A DNA stretch of 64,000 bases. Source: Zerene cesonia. Lineage: Eukaryota; Arthropoda; Insecta; Lepidoptera; Pieridae. Below, piece after piece: positions 50,455 to 63,781 of this stretch. The notes beneath the pieces are model-generated. The model saw nothing but the letters and a program-made list of their open reading frames with translations. It did not search any database and had not been told where the DNA came from. Numbering within the stretch: position 1 is the stretch's first letter; each line of letters opens with the position of its first letter. Position numbers and translations under genes: made by a program. The stretch spans positions 7,359,927 to 7,423,926 of the forward strand of contig NC_052114.1 of NCBI RefSeq assembly GCF_012273895.1, written 5' to 3'.

Positions 50455-50602
50455 TCCACCCCGGCTTCGCCTGTGGTACATATATATGGCTAAACGTTGC
50501 TACGGTCTACTACGGCTAAACGTTGGTACGGTAAATACAGGCTACGTAGCGTGGCGGTAGCGTTGCTACGGTTTGGCAAAAAAAAGCGGGTTCGAATTCC
50601 GC
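50455..50602 (+). repeat. Repeat fragment with TACGG minisatellite and T-arm-like hairpin
   Basis: The phrase CCACCCCGGCTTCGCCTGTG matches the family at 17531. It is followed by about three diverged units of roughly 27 bp around GGCTAAACGTTGCTACGG (50489-50575). At 50586-50602 GCGGG-TTCGAAT-TCCGC has the geometry of a tRNA T-arm, with one G-T pair. No complete tRNA can be drawn. Confidence 0.5.
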
Positions 50603-50611
50603 GTCTTGATC

Positions 50612-50684
50612 AATTTTTTTCTATTCTTTCAAAATTTCTCATTTATGAAGCATTTCAATGCTACAACACTAAAATTAAATTTAA
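50612..50684 (-). repeat. Second copy of the 73-bp insertion
   Basis: AATTTTTTTCTATTCTTTC, AAAATTTCTCATTTATGAAG and CATTTCAATGCTACAAC match 9939-10011 with few changes. No flanking duplication is seen here. Confidence 0.6.
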
Positions 50685-53600
50685 CAAATAATTATCTAAA
50701 ATGTACGCTATTAAGTCGGTTTATAACTTTTGTTTATAAGAGTATTCAATATTTATTTATATTCATACGAATATAAAAATATAGGGAAAATGATTTTTAA
50801 GTAAATCTGATGGAATTTATAATAAAAAGAAGATTTCAAAAAATGCGTGCTCTAAGAAACATTTCAATGGCCTATTTGGATTCGTTACCAAACCGTATTA
50901 CAGAACAAGCAAATGGCATTTTTTGTTGTAACACCGACCAAATAATAATAATATGACGTTATATTGGTTAATTTTAATATAATATGAATATTTTTATTTA
51001 CTTATCGTTATCACAATTGAAAGCGTTTTATTAAATAAATTTAAATGCACTGATGAGAAAAATAAAAAGATAAAATTTATCTGAATCTTGAATAAAAACC
51101 TGCCGACTCTCAAGTACCTAGTCGTCCTTGAGGCAAATGTAACATGATCCCTACTGTGTTATTCCTTCCTCCTCAACCACTTTATTATTACCTACTGGTA
51201 TAGCAAGTTTCCGTTGTTTTTAGAGCACGGAAATATGATATTTCATTATCGGACAGACTTCACAGAAATAGTCAAGCTTATTAACAAAACCAAATATTAA
51301 AACAAGCAAACAAATGAAGCTGCACACTCTTTCCGAGCTCTTCACATCATTTCTTCATTAAGAAAGCAAAACGAAACGCAGGAAACGGCTAGTTTTCAAA
51401 TAAAAGCGGCTTATCTGAGAGTTTCTTTTATGTGGAATGCACGGAACTAGCAATATATCCTACTGCGCTCGCAGCAAGAATGAAACCGAATTTTTCATTA
51501 CTCGCTACGAAGACAATGGCCGAAATGAGCCTGGCGTATGATGCAGCACACGGTCTTGTTCACACAACAATCTTCTATAGAAATTACGTTTCATCTGTTC
51601 TCGAAAACATTAGGTTTGACAAGAAACCAGCGGATTATTTCGTGAAAATAGCAGAGGATGCTTTCAATTTGTTAAAAGCCAGGTTTGACCTGATTTCATA
51701 CCACAGTCATATTATGCTGTAGTGTCTGCGCTATATTTTTTTTCTATTTCAATACGGTAAGAGCTTTATGTGAACCCCAAAATTGATTTTGACCGTAAAC
51801 ATATTTCATTGGAATGGAAAAAAAGGATTCGGGAAAGATTAAAAAAGGGTTAAAAATGGTGAGGGAATAAATGCATGCGTCACAGCGCTAACGGGTTGGA
51901 ACCCATCAAAACCGACTGATAAATGAGATGTGCGACACAGTTATATAGCTCAAAATATTCGCTCACACACACTCTATATGACTGGGACAATTTTATTCAT
52001 AAATCACGTCGACTGAGCCTGCACGCAAGCAAATGGAAAAATATACTCAATAGAGATATACCAGCATTAGAATACCGAAATCACTCGCGTTTTTCCCTAT
52101 TCAGCCAAATGTTGAAATTCAATATTTGAAGTTATCATAAGTTTGGAAATAATATGTCCTCATATTATATCTTCTATATTAAAACATCTTTTGAAAAAGA
52201 AAATGATATTCAATAAAGACGTTTTCTGCAAGAAAGTAGTAAATATATTTATTTATTTATTTATTTATTTAAAGAAATGCTTATGAATTAGACATTATGT
52301 ATAATTTATTAAAACTTAATAGATAATCATTGCCACTAACATTTGTAATTTATTAATTTATAGGTAGGTAGCATTACGCCAACACATTGTATAATAGTTG
52401 ACGTAGAAAAAGCTTCTACCTTTGTGTATATGTACGTTTGTTTGTACGGAGTAATCTTCAAAATGGGTGATCCGCTTGTGAAAATTTACCAACTAAAAAC
52501 TGTACTATTCAGTAGTGAATTAGGCTATTCCTTTTATCCAGATAAGCAGCTATTAAAAAAACAACAACAAACATTATCTATACATACTGTAACCACATAA
52601 TATAGAGAAATAGAATGTAGGAAAATATTTTTATTATTTCAAAATTAAATGCGATAAATTAAACACTTTTACTTCTACCCATGTTTTTAAATGAAAAACA
52701 TACTAGTGATGAATGCAAACATCCCCAAAAAACTCATATCACATCGCTCTTGTAAATCCAAATCTCATCGGATGTTCGAAAAACTCCGAACCGTTCAAAC
52801 CATATTCGTCCCGGTACGTGACGTCATGACAGAAAAGGCCCTCTATCAATCTACCGCAAACCTATTTCCTACCCCCTCATCTTTTCATATCACGCCGTAG
52901 TTGGTATTACGAGTTCAGAAGCAAAATATTTACGACATTCACGTTCACACAAGGGTTCAATTGACGAAACAGTATCTTTTAATACAATAAAAACTTTCCG
53001 CGTATCCAAGTTAAGACTCTGATTCGATTACCCGCCTTGAGATAATTATGTTTGTTTCGGGTCCCAACATTTACCGGGAGCAGACCGAATCCACAAGCCA
53101 GACTCGTTACGAAACTTGGACGTAATCGAAATAAAATATTAAAACAGAGAGGATTTATATTGTAGAAAAATAATAAAGTCCTTTATTTTTATTCGTATGC
53201 ATTTACTTGTTATAAATAATGGAAGCATCCATTATTTTGAAATGCACGTACATTTTATAGTTTTAAATAATAATTGTTCGTATCTGATTCAAAAACTAGA
53301 ACGGAATATAAACATAAGCTTTATCTTAAACAGCTAAAGAAATGCGATAGTCGACGTTAAACAAGAATAAATTTAATCACAAAGGAGACGTTCAATTACT
53401 GTTTCCAGCATTGCCACGAAACAATGTTATTCGATATTGTGTTCCTCGCGTCATGTGGAGCTTTCTCATATAAGACAAGTTTGCATTTCCGAAGATAAAT
53501 GAAAACGCCGTGATCATTAGTTTTATATGAATATTGCTGATGATATTATTATCTTTATCATTATTTTCTTGTAATTTGAAACTATTTCAATAACTTCCTT

Positions 53601-53880
53601 TTTATTATCTTTAATGCAAGCTACCAAAATGTAGGGCAGAGAAATAGCTTACATTTTAATAAAAGCGTAGATTTCAATCTTAGACATTGCGAGGCAAGAT
53701 TGTTTGTTATCTATAGAAATCATTTTCACAAATGTAACCAAAAAAATATTCCACCCAACTCAACTCTTCCAACAAATATTATGTAATATTTGTTTGTACC
53801 TTCACATTTTGCATCGACATTCTCATTACGATACATGGATATGAAATATCTTTTGTTTCGGGATTCAAATAATTACGGCT
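50685..53880. other. Gene-free stretch with one unexplained open frame
   Basis: An open frame at 51432-51722 (first ATG near codon 17) is more balanced in base use than its surroundings, but I cannot relate it to any family. An ATTT microsatellite (six or so units) lies at 52242-52271. Otherwise there is nothing. Confidence 0.5.
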
Positions 53881-53969
53881 TTTAGTGTTCATAATGTGTA
53901 ATAAAGAGAGAGATTTTCATCACGACGCGCATTGCATGTCATCGAGGCCACCTCAAAGACCCGCCTCCT

Positions 53970-54029
53970 TTTGTCGAGGCGACAAGGGTTGGCTAATTAC
54001 AGCTTGCAGCTACTGTTTGCCTCGACAAA
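53970..54029. other. 11-bp inverted repeat with 38-nt loop
   Basis: TTTGTCGAGGC (53970-53980) pairs perfectly with GCCTCGACAAA (54019-54029). An alternative small hairpin TGTCG-AGG-CGACA overlaps the left arm. The region is GC-richer than its flanks. The function is unknown. Confidence 0.35.
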
Positions 54030-57000
54030 CATCCAATCTATTTGTTTGGTGGAATTTTTATGTAAAATATTTACAACAAAGTGTTGATTAAATGACGGGA
54101 AATCTCGAATTGCGAACGAAACATACAATTTTGAATGCAATAAATTTTACGTATGGATGTAAACAATCTTCACTCAGAATTTAACCTAATTTTGGAGAAG
54201 AAGACAGTGTTCTCTTTCTTAAATATGTGTATATTACATATTCAAGAAATTGTTTGAGCATTTTATTTATTTTTATTGTATTTGCCTCGCTTCTCCTCAA
54301 GCGATTTTCTTAGAACATAAGCGTCAGAGCGTTAATGTTATTGCTCTATTTTATACTGGAAAAATATTGTTTTTGCATGTATGTTCCTTTTTTTACTTAT
54401 TGTTACTTTTGTCCTGGCTAAATAATGTTTTATACGAAATACAAACTACAAAGGGCACTCAAATACTCCAAAGCCAACCGAATGCCTACCGTTCCTTGTA
54501 CTGCGCTAGCAAAGCGCACGTCCGTCCATTATCATGGTATCATGAATTGACTAATTACAAAAGCGTTTGGTGATTTACCAGCAGATTCAATGTCAACCAA
54601 GAATCCGTATAACGTGTTACTATAAAGTAGGAAAGATTCATCTAATGGAGCGATCACCCCTATGTCAACTAGTAGGTTACCTACATGGTATGAATAAGAA
54701 TGAATATATATCAATGTCTCATAGTGCATTTTTATAAAGGATTTAAAATAATGTTTTATTTTTTATCTTAAAAATTGAGATTTAAAAAATCATACAAGTG
54801 TATCAGTTACTTTTTATATCGAAATTGATTGCTGATTAAATTTATACAATCTTCGTAAATTTAATCTTTTAAAATTTTGAACCTCTTGAAATATCCATGA
54901 ATTCTCGATTTGAACAACAATAATTTTGCTTTAGCTAGAAAACTATTTCTTCCTTCGCTACTGATGTACACTATGAATATGTTAGCGGTGAAAATATTAC
55001 TGTATTTGCAATGTATGTAGAAACAAATATAAAATAAGTTTTCATTACATGAATCTTCTAATAAATAATTTTCCACGATTCCTTCTTACTTAAAATTAAT
55101 ATGTAAACTGTAAACTAAAAACCTAAGAATACATTTCAATACCATACAGATACAACTGAATATAGTATAAGGATAATAAATTAAACGAAATGTAACATTA
55201 CTCCTCCAATTCAGGCGCTCACTGCACATTATTCAGGAACGATACTCGAGGTAAGGAAAATGATTTTTCTGCCCGAAGCAGTTTTCCACAATAATGAGTC
55301 ACTTGACGTATTGTCCCGCGGGCGCCATCTCGTCCAAATTACGAAGCTATTGTTACTGAGATATTGTTCGTCGCCTCGTGAATATGTGCAAAAGGAAATG
55401 AAATGGTTCCCTTGCGTTCATCACTGTTTGTTGGCCTCCGTGAGCCGATATAGCGACCTGCATCCCCAATTTTACCTAACAACATGGAAATGGCGATCAT
55501 TCAAAACCCTCAACGTCTTTTGCTCATGCACTCGCCGCATCGTAAAGACGATAAACGGCTTTGATATTAAATATGGCATGAAAATACAACCGAAACATAT
55601 AGAATAGCTGTCCATTGAATTATAGAGTCTATGCATTTTTTTAATTTATGTTGAATGTAGATACAATTCAAAATTGTTGTTCTGAATTAAATTCTAAAAT
55701 TGAATAGCCTGAAACCTTAAAGGAAGCATTTCCTAGATACCATTTATTTACTTGATACGTACGATGTGGAGCGTTCCTTTACCGGCTTTTAAAACCTTTA
55801 AAGATTTCTTTCAAGGAAGCAACGTACATGCAGGTTGTTCTTTTAACCATAATTCAAACGAAATAAGATAGTAAAGAATACAAATCTTAAAACAAAAATA
55901 TGTTCTATCCAACTACACGTATTGAATTTTGAATAATAATTAATTCCCTGGTAAAATAACAAACAAAAGTCCTAAGCTTACCGTTGTAACAAATAGGGGT
56001 ACTTTTTGCACAAAAAGTAACTGTAACGAACTTTAAATCCAACGAATAGTGCATTTTCATTACTTCCATTGTCCTTTTATTCGATGGACAATCGCAATTT
56101 TATTAGTAAATTCCGCTACAGCTTCTTATAATTGAATTGGCGATTAGCTCTGAATCTGCAGTGGATACGAATCGAACGTCTTTTGATACAGCGTTCTTAA
56201 CGTTAAAATATAATGTTATTTTGAAACAATTTCGATTGTTTTTATTGATCTTATTCGAATTACCAAAAAAGGGTGCTGTTTGTCACGTCCCTTTGTTTTT
56301 CTAACGAACGGTTAAATTTTTGATAACTTGTATGCTAAAATTTACATAATCCCATAATCCCATTACAAAACAATATATAGGTAATTTCAAAGAAGAATAC
56401 CTAGAGAATAAATAAAGAATAATTGGAAGATGATTTCTTACGTACTTACATTTTTTAAACAACTCTAGGTTACTTCAAGGAGGGAAATTCTTAATAAAGT
56501 CCTCTAAGCTATTCGTACTTTTTTCTTATATTGAGTTTTATTAAACTTTTTCTTACAATTGCAAGACATCCGTGACTGAGAATTTCTTAATACGTTCTAT
56601 GCATAGTGTTCACAGATGTTGAAAATGTTGCGAGACTCTATGTATTGTTTCATTTAACAGGAGCACACGGTTCTTATTGAAGTAATATCAGATATTGAAA
56701 AGGCTCATTTATTTTATATTACAATGCTTGGATTTTTAAACTTAATAAACGTTTCTATAATAATAGGAAACAATATGGATCATGAATACATGTGGACTGT
56801 AGGTACACAGGTACAATGTAATATTTTAGATTTCAAAACTGTACCACTCATAAGCTACTGTACCGTACTTTATTGTGTATTTACCTATTTAACAGTAGGT
56901 CATTATATTTTAACGGTTTATCACACTTACAGTTCACATGTAATTGTGGTAGAGAACAAAATAGTGATAGTGGATGAGGAAATAACAAAAGAATTGGTTA

Positions 57001-60000
57001 TTTGACGATTAATGAGCGTGGTAAGGGTACAATTTGTTGTTTTTACTATTACTTATAATTACATACAATATACATTAATAAAAATTGTCTAGAGAAAAAC
57101 ATACAAACGTACATCTTTCATTCCGTTAACGGACTTCAAACTCCTTTATATTATTTTATTCACGAGTAGTCTTGTGTATATAATGATTCATCGGATCTAT
57201 TTTTATTGAGTTCAATCATGTTGAAATATCAATATTACGAATATAGAAAAATTACGAGACGAAGATACAAAATGTTTTAGTACAGATGAATTGTGAAAAT
57301 AATCAGAATAACTATATACCTAACACTAAATTGGCCGCTTTTAATCAAAATTACAGATTGAACAAGAAATTTTATCAATTTATCACTTATTTATACCCTC
57401 CTATAATCTATGCATTTTCTAATGTTCTTAGCTAAGAAACTATGACATAGCATTTTTATGAATATCTACGAGTTTTTTTTTTCTATTTTAATCCACGTTC
57501 AAAAAAGTGTACAACTCAGAAAACTGCGAGAACTACTAAAACCCCCCGTTTTTCTAGTTAAAAAGGTTTTTCTAGTTAAAAGTAATCAAATCATCAAAGT
57601 AACTAAAGACACTCTTCATTATCCAACCGAGTTGTAAAAAAATATTACCTGCATTATAATAGTCGCTATAAGTGAAGCAAAATCAACTAGCTTTGATTAC
57701 TTTTCACTTAGTATAAGTCAGCTCAGTTCGTACGCCTGTTTGTCAACTCCAGTCTAAGACGAAAATGAGTTTTCAAGAACTTCTTTGTGGAATCGCATCG
57801 ACTCGACTTCCATTAAACAAGATAGCTACTACAATACGCTACAATATTGTCAAAGAGCATTTAGTTATAACACTCTTTTATTTTTATTATTTTTAAAAAG
57901 GTTACACTAAAAACCTATAGCCCAAAGAAACAAACAATAAGTTACATTTAACTTTAAAAATCATATTATTCGCCCAAACGATGCTTATTAAATAAATACG
58001 CAAATATCTTCATTCAAATTACATTAAAAATTTAACGACTAATGAAACCTTCCAAAGATTCAAGTTTAAATCTCAAATTATATAACCCACATTGCGAAAA
58101 ATAGCAGACATTTTAATGTACCAGTGTCATTAAAATTAATTGCTTATGTATAATATCATTGCAACTGAATCAATTGTAATTAATGATGCTCTTTATGTAG
58201 TGTATAACATCCGATACCACAACGATATCATATATAATTCAAATTACCGACCACTCAATATGTCAAGCTTAACGCTACCAATGAAATATATGTACAACTA
58301 ATGTTAGTCTAATTCTGTGACATCAATTATTGTAGTGGTTTTTGGATCAAGTTAAAACATTGACAAAAAGAGGTTATAGTTAAAATTAAATACATTTATC
58401 ACATTACATAATATTTCATATTTTACAATAATTTGAATAAATGAACGATATAACAAATATGTGTACAATGGCTGTGTACTCTACAATAAATTGTTTTTAT
58501 TTTGTCTTTTTAACTTGTTACAGCGCAACTGTCAACTGCAGTGAGGATAAAGTATATGTAAGCTACGGCTAAAATTGCATATTTCCTTGCTATAGTGAAT
58601 TATAAAGTAAAGGCATCTCAAAATAATTTATTTTCAATGTTTTAAACACGAACACAAATTATTTAAGCAACGTCAAAGCAGTACCTATGTCAATAATAAG
58701 TATTAAAACTACTGTAATTTTCATTGCATCTTTTAATAAAGTAATGTAAAAGCAAACCTCTTTCCATCAAATTACTAAAGTTTAATTCAGACTTAGCTAC
58801 GCAAAGTTGAAAATCTAGATTGAACTCAGCTCAGTAGTACCGCTGGAAGGCTCTCGAATTTATGCCTCATTAGGTCACCTTCCTACACGTTCCTGAACTA
58901 CTGGTATTTTAGTTCACCTTACTGCTGCGGAAATTCAATTACGACCACAAACTTCCCTCTTTGTTAAATCTTTTACATAATTTAAAACCTTATCCTTCTA
59001 ACCAACTCGGTTACAACATTTAATATCTTAAATAAGATTTTGACGATAATCAAATCGGGGATTGTAAAAAGCGCAGAAAATACTTGTTAGATATCTTGTA
59101 CAAAAAAAATTAGGCATTTTACTGCCTAAATGGCAATGAGTAAAATAATAAAAATAGATTATTCATTTGCATGAATCAGGCTTGTTTAAAACAAAACATA
59201 TTATGCATATTAAATATATGAATCTATGTGTAATTAATAATTTACTTACATTAATTTATAAGTTACACATACATTAATGGATCTCTGTTATCCACTTAAA
59301 TGTTGTATATAAAATAAATAAATAATTAAAAAATCATTTTCTATCGTTTTTAAGGAGCCAGTTTGCAATTGCAACCGACGTATACAAATTTGAACATTTT
59401 GTATATCTAATCAGTATAAAAACATTTGTTTAGAAAACTTTGTTAAGTCACCACAAATACATACATGTCTATAAATACGAATATTTTCTAATTGACACCT
59501 ATTTAGCCTGCGGTGCACGTTTATTCTTCATTTATTTAATTTATGGGCAAAGTTCGTATATAAAAGGGTGCCTGCCCGCTTCTCACACACCAATTGTGAA
59601 ACTCCAAACTTGGTTGAGTTGTCTTATTATTTCTAAGCGATTCCAAAGCAACGCAAAGCCGGGAAATAAATTATGAGCGCTCTATTAAAAGCTGTTAAAA
59701 TACTATTGTTTAATAAACTTAGGTGCCCACGTGTTTGCCCCCTTCAAATAAAAGTTAGTTAAACTAACATTCTATAAAGCAACGAATAAACTCTAAAAAT
59801 TATGGATCGATTTTAAAACTTCCCTCACCATTAGATAGGTACAGCTTTACCATATGATTTAATATCTTATCCATATCAATACATACAATTATCCAAGCAG
59901 GACTAAGCCAGGACAAGAGGCTGGATTTTTATTTGTCAAAATCGGCAAAAGAGCTGGTGGTTATTTCGAAATCAAATACAATTTCATATATCTGCTAATT

Positions 60001-60500
60001 ACCTGCACAATATTATATGCTGTATAATTAAAAACAAACATGACGATCAGCTTCTAAATACCACCTATGTACCAACTGAAAATATTACTGATGAACCCTT
60101 TTTGAACAAATATCCAAATAACGCATATTTAACTACCTCGTAGTCGAATGAAAACAAATTTATTTTTGTCAGTTTGAACTTTGCTTTGCTTTGCTGCAAA
60201 TTCAAGCAGTGTGAAATTTCCTCCTCAAAATCAACATTAAAATCAAAAGCGACTCATATTTACGAGTGTTATTAGCACAAGCGGCACCCATATTTAACCA
60301 AAATATCTGGAATTCATATTTACATACAGACAAAACTGAGGTTTAAGTGCTTTTAAATTAAAAAAAAAACAGGTATGTTGTTTTATGCTATTTTTAATCA
60401 AAACAGTATATGATATAGATATATTAGGTGAAATAGTACAATTTAGTATACCTAAATTGTAATTTAATATACCTTAAACCCAGTTTTATTGAAAGCTTCC
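54030..60500. other. Gene-free AT-rich stretch
   Basis: No gene is recognised. The frame at 55260-55607 (115 codons) is the longest free of N and outside sfl in this part, with no known domain. The frame at 56724-57005 is hydrophobic and AT-driven. Confidence 0.55.
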
Positions 60501-60514
60501 GGTTTGTTCACGTT

Positions 60515-60556
60515 CAAAGTTTACGCGAATGAAGTCCCGGGCACCAGCTAGTATAA
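60515..60556 (+). repeat. Retroelement tail end fragment
   Basis: GCGAATGAAGTCCCGGGCAC followed by CAGCTAGTATA is the end typical of lepidopteran repeat tails. Only the last few tens of bases are recognisable. Confidence 0.5.
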
Positions 60557-62496
60557 AAACAACGTTATTAAACCAATTATTGTTCAACGTTGACAACGTT
60601 GATTTGCATGCAGTAAATGGAATCAAACCTCTTTTTTTTTCAATGCGCAAACGATAGTTATAAACAGAATAGGGCTCATTGTGAATGTATTACCGGCCTT
60701 GAATACAGTTTGTTTTATAATGCGTGCACTATTACTGTTTTTAAACCCATTTTTTTAATCTAATCTTCAATGTCAATAGACACAGTTTTTTTAAATTTTT
60801 ATTAGATGCATATATACCGCCTGTCAGTTTGAATGCATAGTATATCTACCAACAGAATTTAAAAAAAAAATAATTAATTATGTTCACATAGCTATGTACA
60901 ATGAACATTGTGCATTCATAAAAAGTTCCCCAATAATCTGGTAATAACATCTTCACTACGTCAAGACATGAAGTCTTTGAGTGGTTTTGACAAAAATAAT
61001 GTCTGGTCATAAATTGAGCTCTCCTTACGAAGTCGCCTTGCCTGTGAGAATATTGTGGGACGCGCCGAGCCGAGACAAACGATAAAGCCTTATTTATTTT
61101 CAAATATTTGTTTACTCCACGGGATCTTTTCAAACAGAAGCCCGAAAGCTGATCCGAGAATTTTTTAGGCTTACACTTATAAGAATGAAACTCAATTACC
61201 ATATAAAATAGTGTGTATGGGCTAACATCGTCTCAGATATCTACATTGTTTGGCTTCCAAGTCACAATGCTTTTGTTTCTTTATCTTTAAACGGAATATG
61301 CAAAAATATACTTTATATCTTGTATCTTGGCATCATTTGAAAAAGAATCACATTTTATTTGTAATTGCCAAGGTACACTGAACGAAATGAATTACAGTGG
61401 TTTAACATAAAACAAAATGCGAAATCGATAGCTATTACAGTCGAAGTCATTTGTTTGGGATTAAAGTTTTGGCTTTTGTTCAGGAGAGACATTTGGGATC
61501 CGAAAATGTGAGCCTTTTCGGAGTTATAGCGGCAGAAAGCAAATGACGCGCAAGTTTACGAGTGCCGCGCTACCAGTTTCATCGCGTTTTATGCTTAGCT
61601 TCCATTTATGGTTTTGTTAAATTTTTCTAACAGATAACTACTATTGATACTTTACCTGCTGTGGGTAATTTTTAATTTATTAAGTTACATGTAAATATAA
61701 AAGTTTGCTGATACGTTGTAATAATACTATTGATGTGGTTTTATTATTTATTAGTTCTATCTAATAATAGCCATTATTTATAAGCCAATGTATTAGTCTC
61801 ATATAATTTGTTAAATTGAACAATTATTCAAATATTCTTTGGAAAAGAAACAAATCAGCGGTTAGAAAAGTTTATAATCCTACTGACTTTCACTCGCAGA
61901 TTATTCCCGCTCCAAAAATAATTTGTACATATCTTTTACACGTCCCCGCCCACCGACACCGCCAGCTATAACCTCAAATGTTTGGAAAATTTTTAACATT
62001 AAGGTACGTTACAAACTTTGCGTCTAACATCAAATCGCAGAGCATTGTTCAAAGTAACTACATGTAGGAACATAGCAAGCGCAACGTTGCGCAAGTTTCC
62101 TTCCGCTAGTCTCGGATAAGAAGCTGCAGTGTTCGTTGAGTAGTTAGTAAGTGAAGCAGGTGACGACATTTCCACTTGTAAAAGTTCATTAAGGTTTATT
62201 TTGTTTGTGTTATTAAAAATGTTATTTTGCTCATTTTGCAATCAATATTATTAATGAAATTAATTAGATAATAAAGTTTCTGAAATATACTTAATCTTTT
62301 TTTCATTAAAACATAAGTAATGCTTCTAAGTAAACATAGGTACTTTCTAGTACCTTAAATTCCAAGTTAAGCGAATAAAGCCATATGCCAGGCATTTTAC
62401 CAACACAGAATGGCAGAAATTAGCAGTGATGTGAATTATTTCCACAATAATATCAGAAAAAAGAAACTCATAAAGAATAATTTAATCTATAAACGT
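60557..62496. other. Gene-free stretch
   Basis: TCAACGTTGA and a second CAACGTTGA lie head to tail at 60584-60602. The minus-strand frame at 60846-61202 has no recognisable domain. Nothing else is seen. Confidence 0.5.
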
Positions 62497-62815
62497 GAAA
62501 GTTTATAAGTATGAATCGATGTATGGAAGTTTGTTACTCTTTCATGACAAAAGTAATGAATAGATTTTAATAAAATTTAATAACAAACTACTGTTTTTCA
62601 AAAATGGACGCCTGAAGGAAAAACGGGTTGAAAGTTTGCATGAAAAATCTAAACCGCTGAACTGATTTCAATTAATTTTATTAAATATATAGTTGATGAC
62701 CCAGGGTTTAACATAAGGTATTTTTTCTTTAAATTTCAAGCCCTTAAGAGCCCAAACAGGGCATGAAAGAACTTTTGATTGCCAAACACGGATCGCGAGC
62801 ACAACTAGTATAATA
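62497..62815 (-). repeat. Diverged retroelement tail, minus strand
   Basis: Read on the minus strand it begins ACTAGTTGTGCTCGCGATCC and ends with GAGTAACAAACTTCC and ACTTATAAACTTTCACGTTT, the general layout of the tails at 9365 and 20943. It is poorly conserved in the middle. Confidence 0.5.
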
Positions 62816-63400
62816 TACATCAATATATAAATTAAAAACACAATATAATGTTGTTCCACCCTCGTAATAACTTGTAAATTATCACGTCTATTAACCGGAG
62901 TCAGTGTTGCAATTTCATGGTACGACGCCCTCGCCCACCGCTATTCCCTTACACAGCGAAGAGAATTCCTACGTTAATAACACTACGTCGAGTGTAACGT
63001 TTATGTCTTTACGCTGCCCTGGCAGCATGGTCACCCGGCCACAGATCACACAAACGACATGACGTTCATACGCGACATATAATGCAATCTACGTTGTGTA
63101 TTATGATTGCATTACTTAATCTGTGGCTAAATCCACAGATGATAGATAGGAAAATACTGTCACACAGTAATGAGAAGCATACAGTAGGACAACGCCTTGA
63201 ACTCTTGGTAAAAACCGAAAACGTCTTGACAATATGGCGGTTGACAAAACACAATAATAGTCAAAAATACAGTAATGATGAAACCGAGATATTTATTAAC
63301 ACAAGATGATGATTTCCAATCTCACAGCACAAGAAGCTAATATGCAGGTACAATTTCTACAGAGTTGCTATTTACATATCAGTTTTAATCACATACGTAC
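62816..63400. other. Gene-free stretch with a GC-richer patch
   Basis: Bases 62900-63070 are GC-richer (for example GCTGCCCTGGCAGCATGGTC), but I can relate them to no gene or repeat. Confidence 0.45.
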
Positions 63401-63408
63401 ATACTATC

Positions 63409-63613
63409 ACTACATAGTATAAAGTCTCTTTCTCTGTCCCTATGTACCGATGTATGCTTAAATCTTGAAAACTGCGCAATGGATTGTGATGGGTTTTTTT
63501 TTAATAGACAAAGTGTTTCAAGACGAAGGTTAATATGTATAATAACATCTAATATGTGTAATAATATTAAACTACTTCGAATTTAACACGTGCGAAGCCG
63601 CGGGCAAAAGCTA
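63409..63613 (+). repeat. Retroelement tail, CTTTCTCTGTCCCTATGT type (copy 3)
   Basis: ACTACATAGTATAAAGTCTC, TTTCTCTGTCCCTATGTACC, TATGCTTAAATCTTGAAAAC and GCGAAGCCGCGGGCAAAAGC occur in the same order as at 19350 and 38959. Confidence 0.75.
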
Positions 63614-63659
63614 TTAAAATATAGAATATCTACAAAGTCAAACATTAAAACATTCCTGA

Positions 63660-63735
63660 TGATCCCGAGCTGCTAGCACTATGACGTATATAGCTCGGGC
63701 TCTTTCTTTCGTGTCTCGCCCCTCGCCTCCGCATG
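63660..63735 (+). repeat. Hairpin cassette, copy 2
   Basis: CCCGAGCT (63664-63671) pairs with AGCTCGGG (63692-63699) across 20 bases and is followed by CTCTTTCTTTCGTGTCTCGC and CCCTCG. Both ends match the block at 26640-26760 read on the minus strand. Confidence 0.6.
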
Positions 63736-63781
63736 ATTGATAGGTCTAAATATCCTCAAATGTATAGATCATTGCAAGCAG

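Noticed and set aside
50586..50602. A complete tRNA gene
   Set aside because: Only a T-arm-like hairpin is present; no acceptor stem, D arm or anticodon arm can be drawn upstream.
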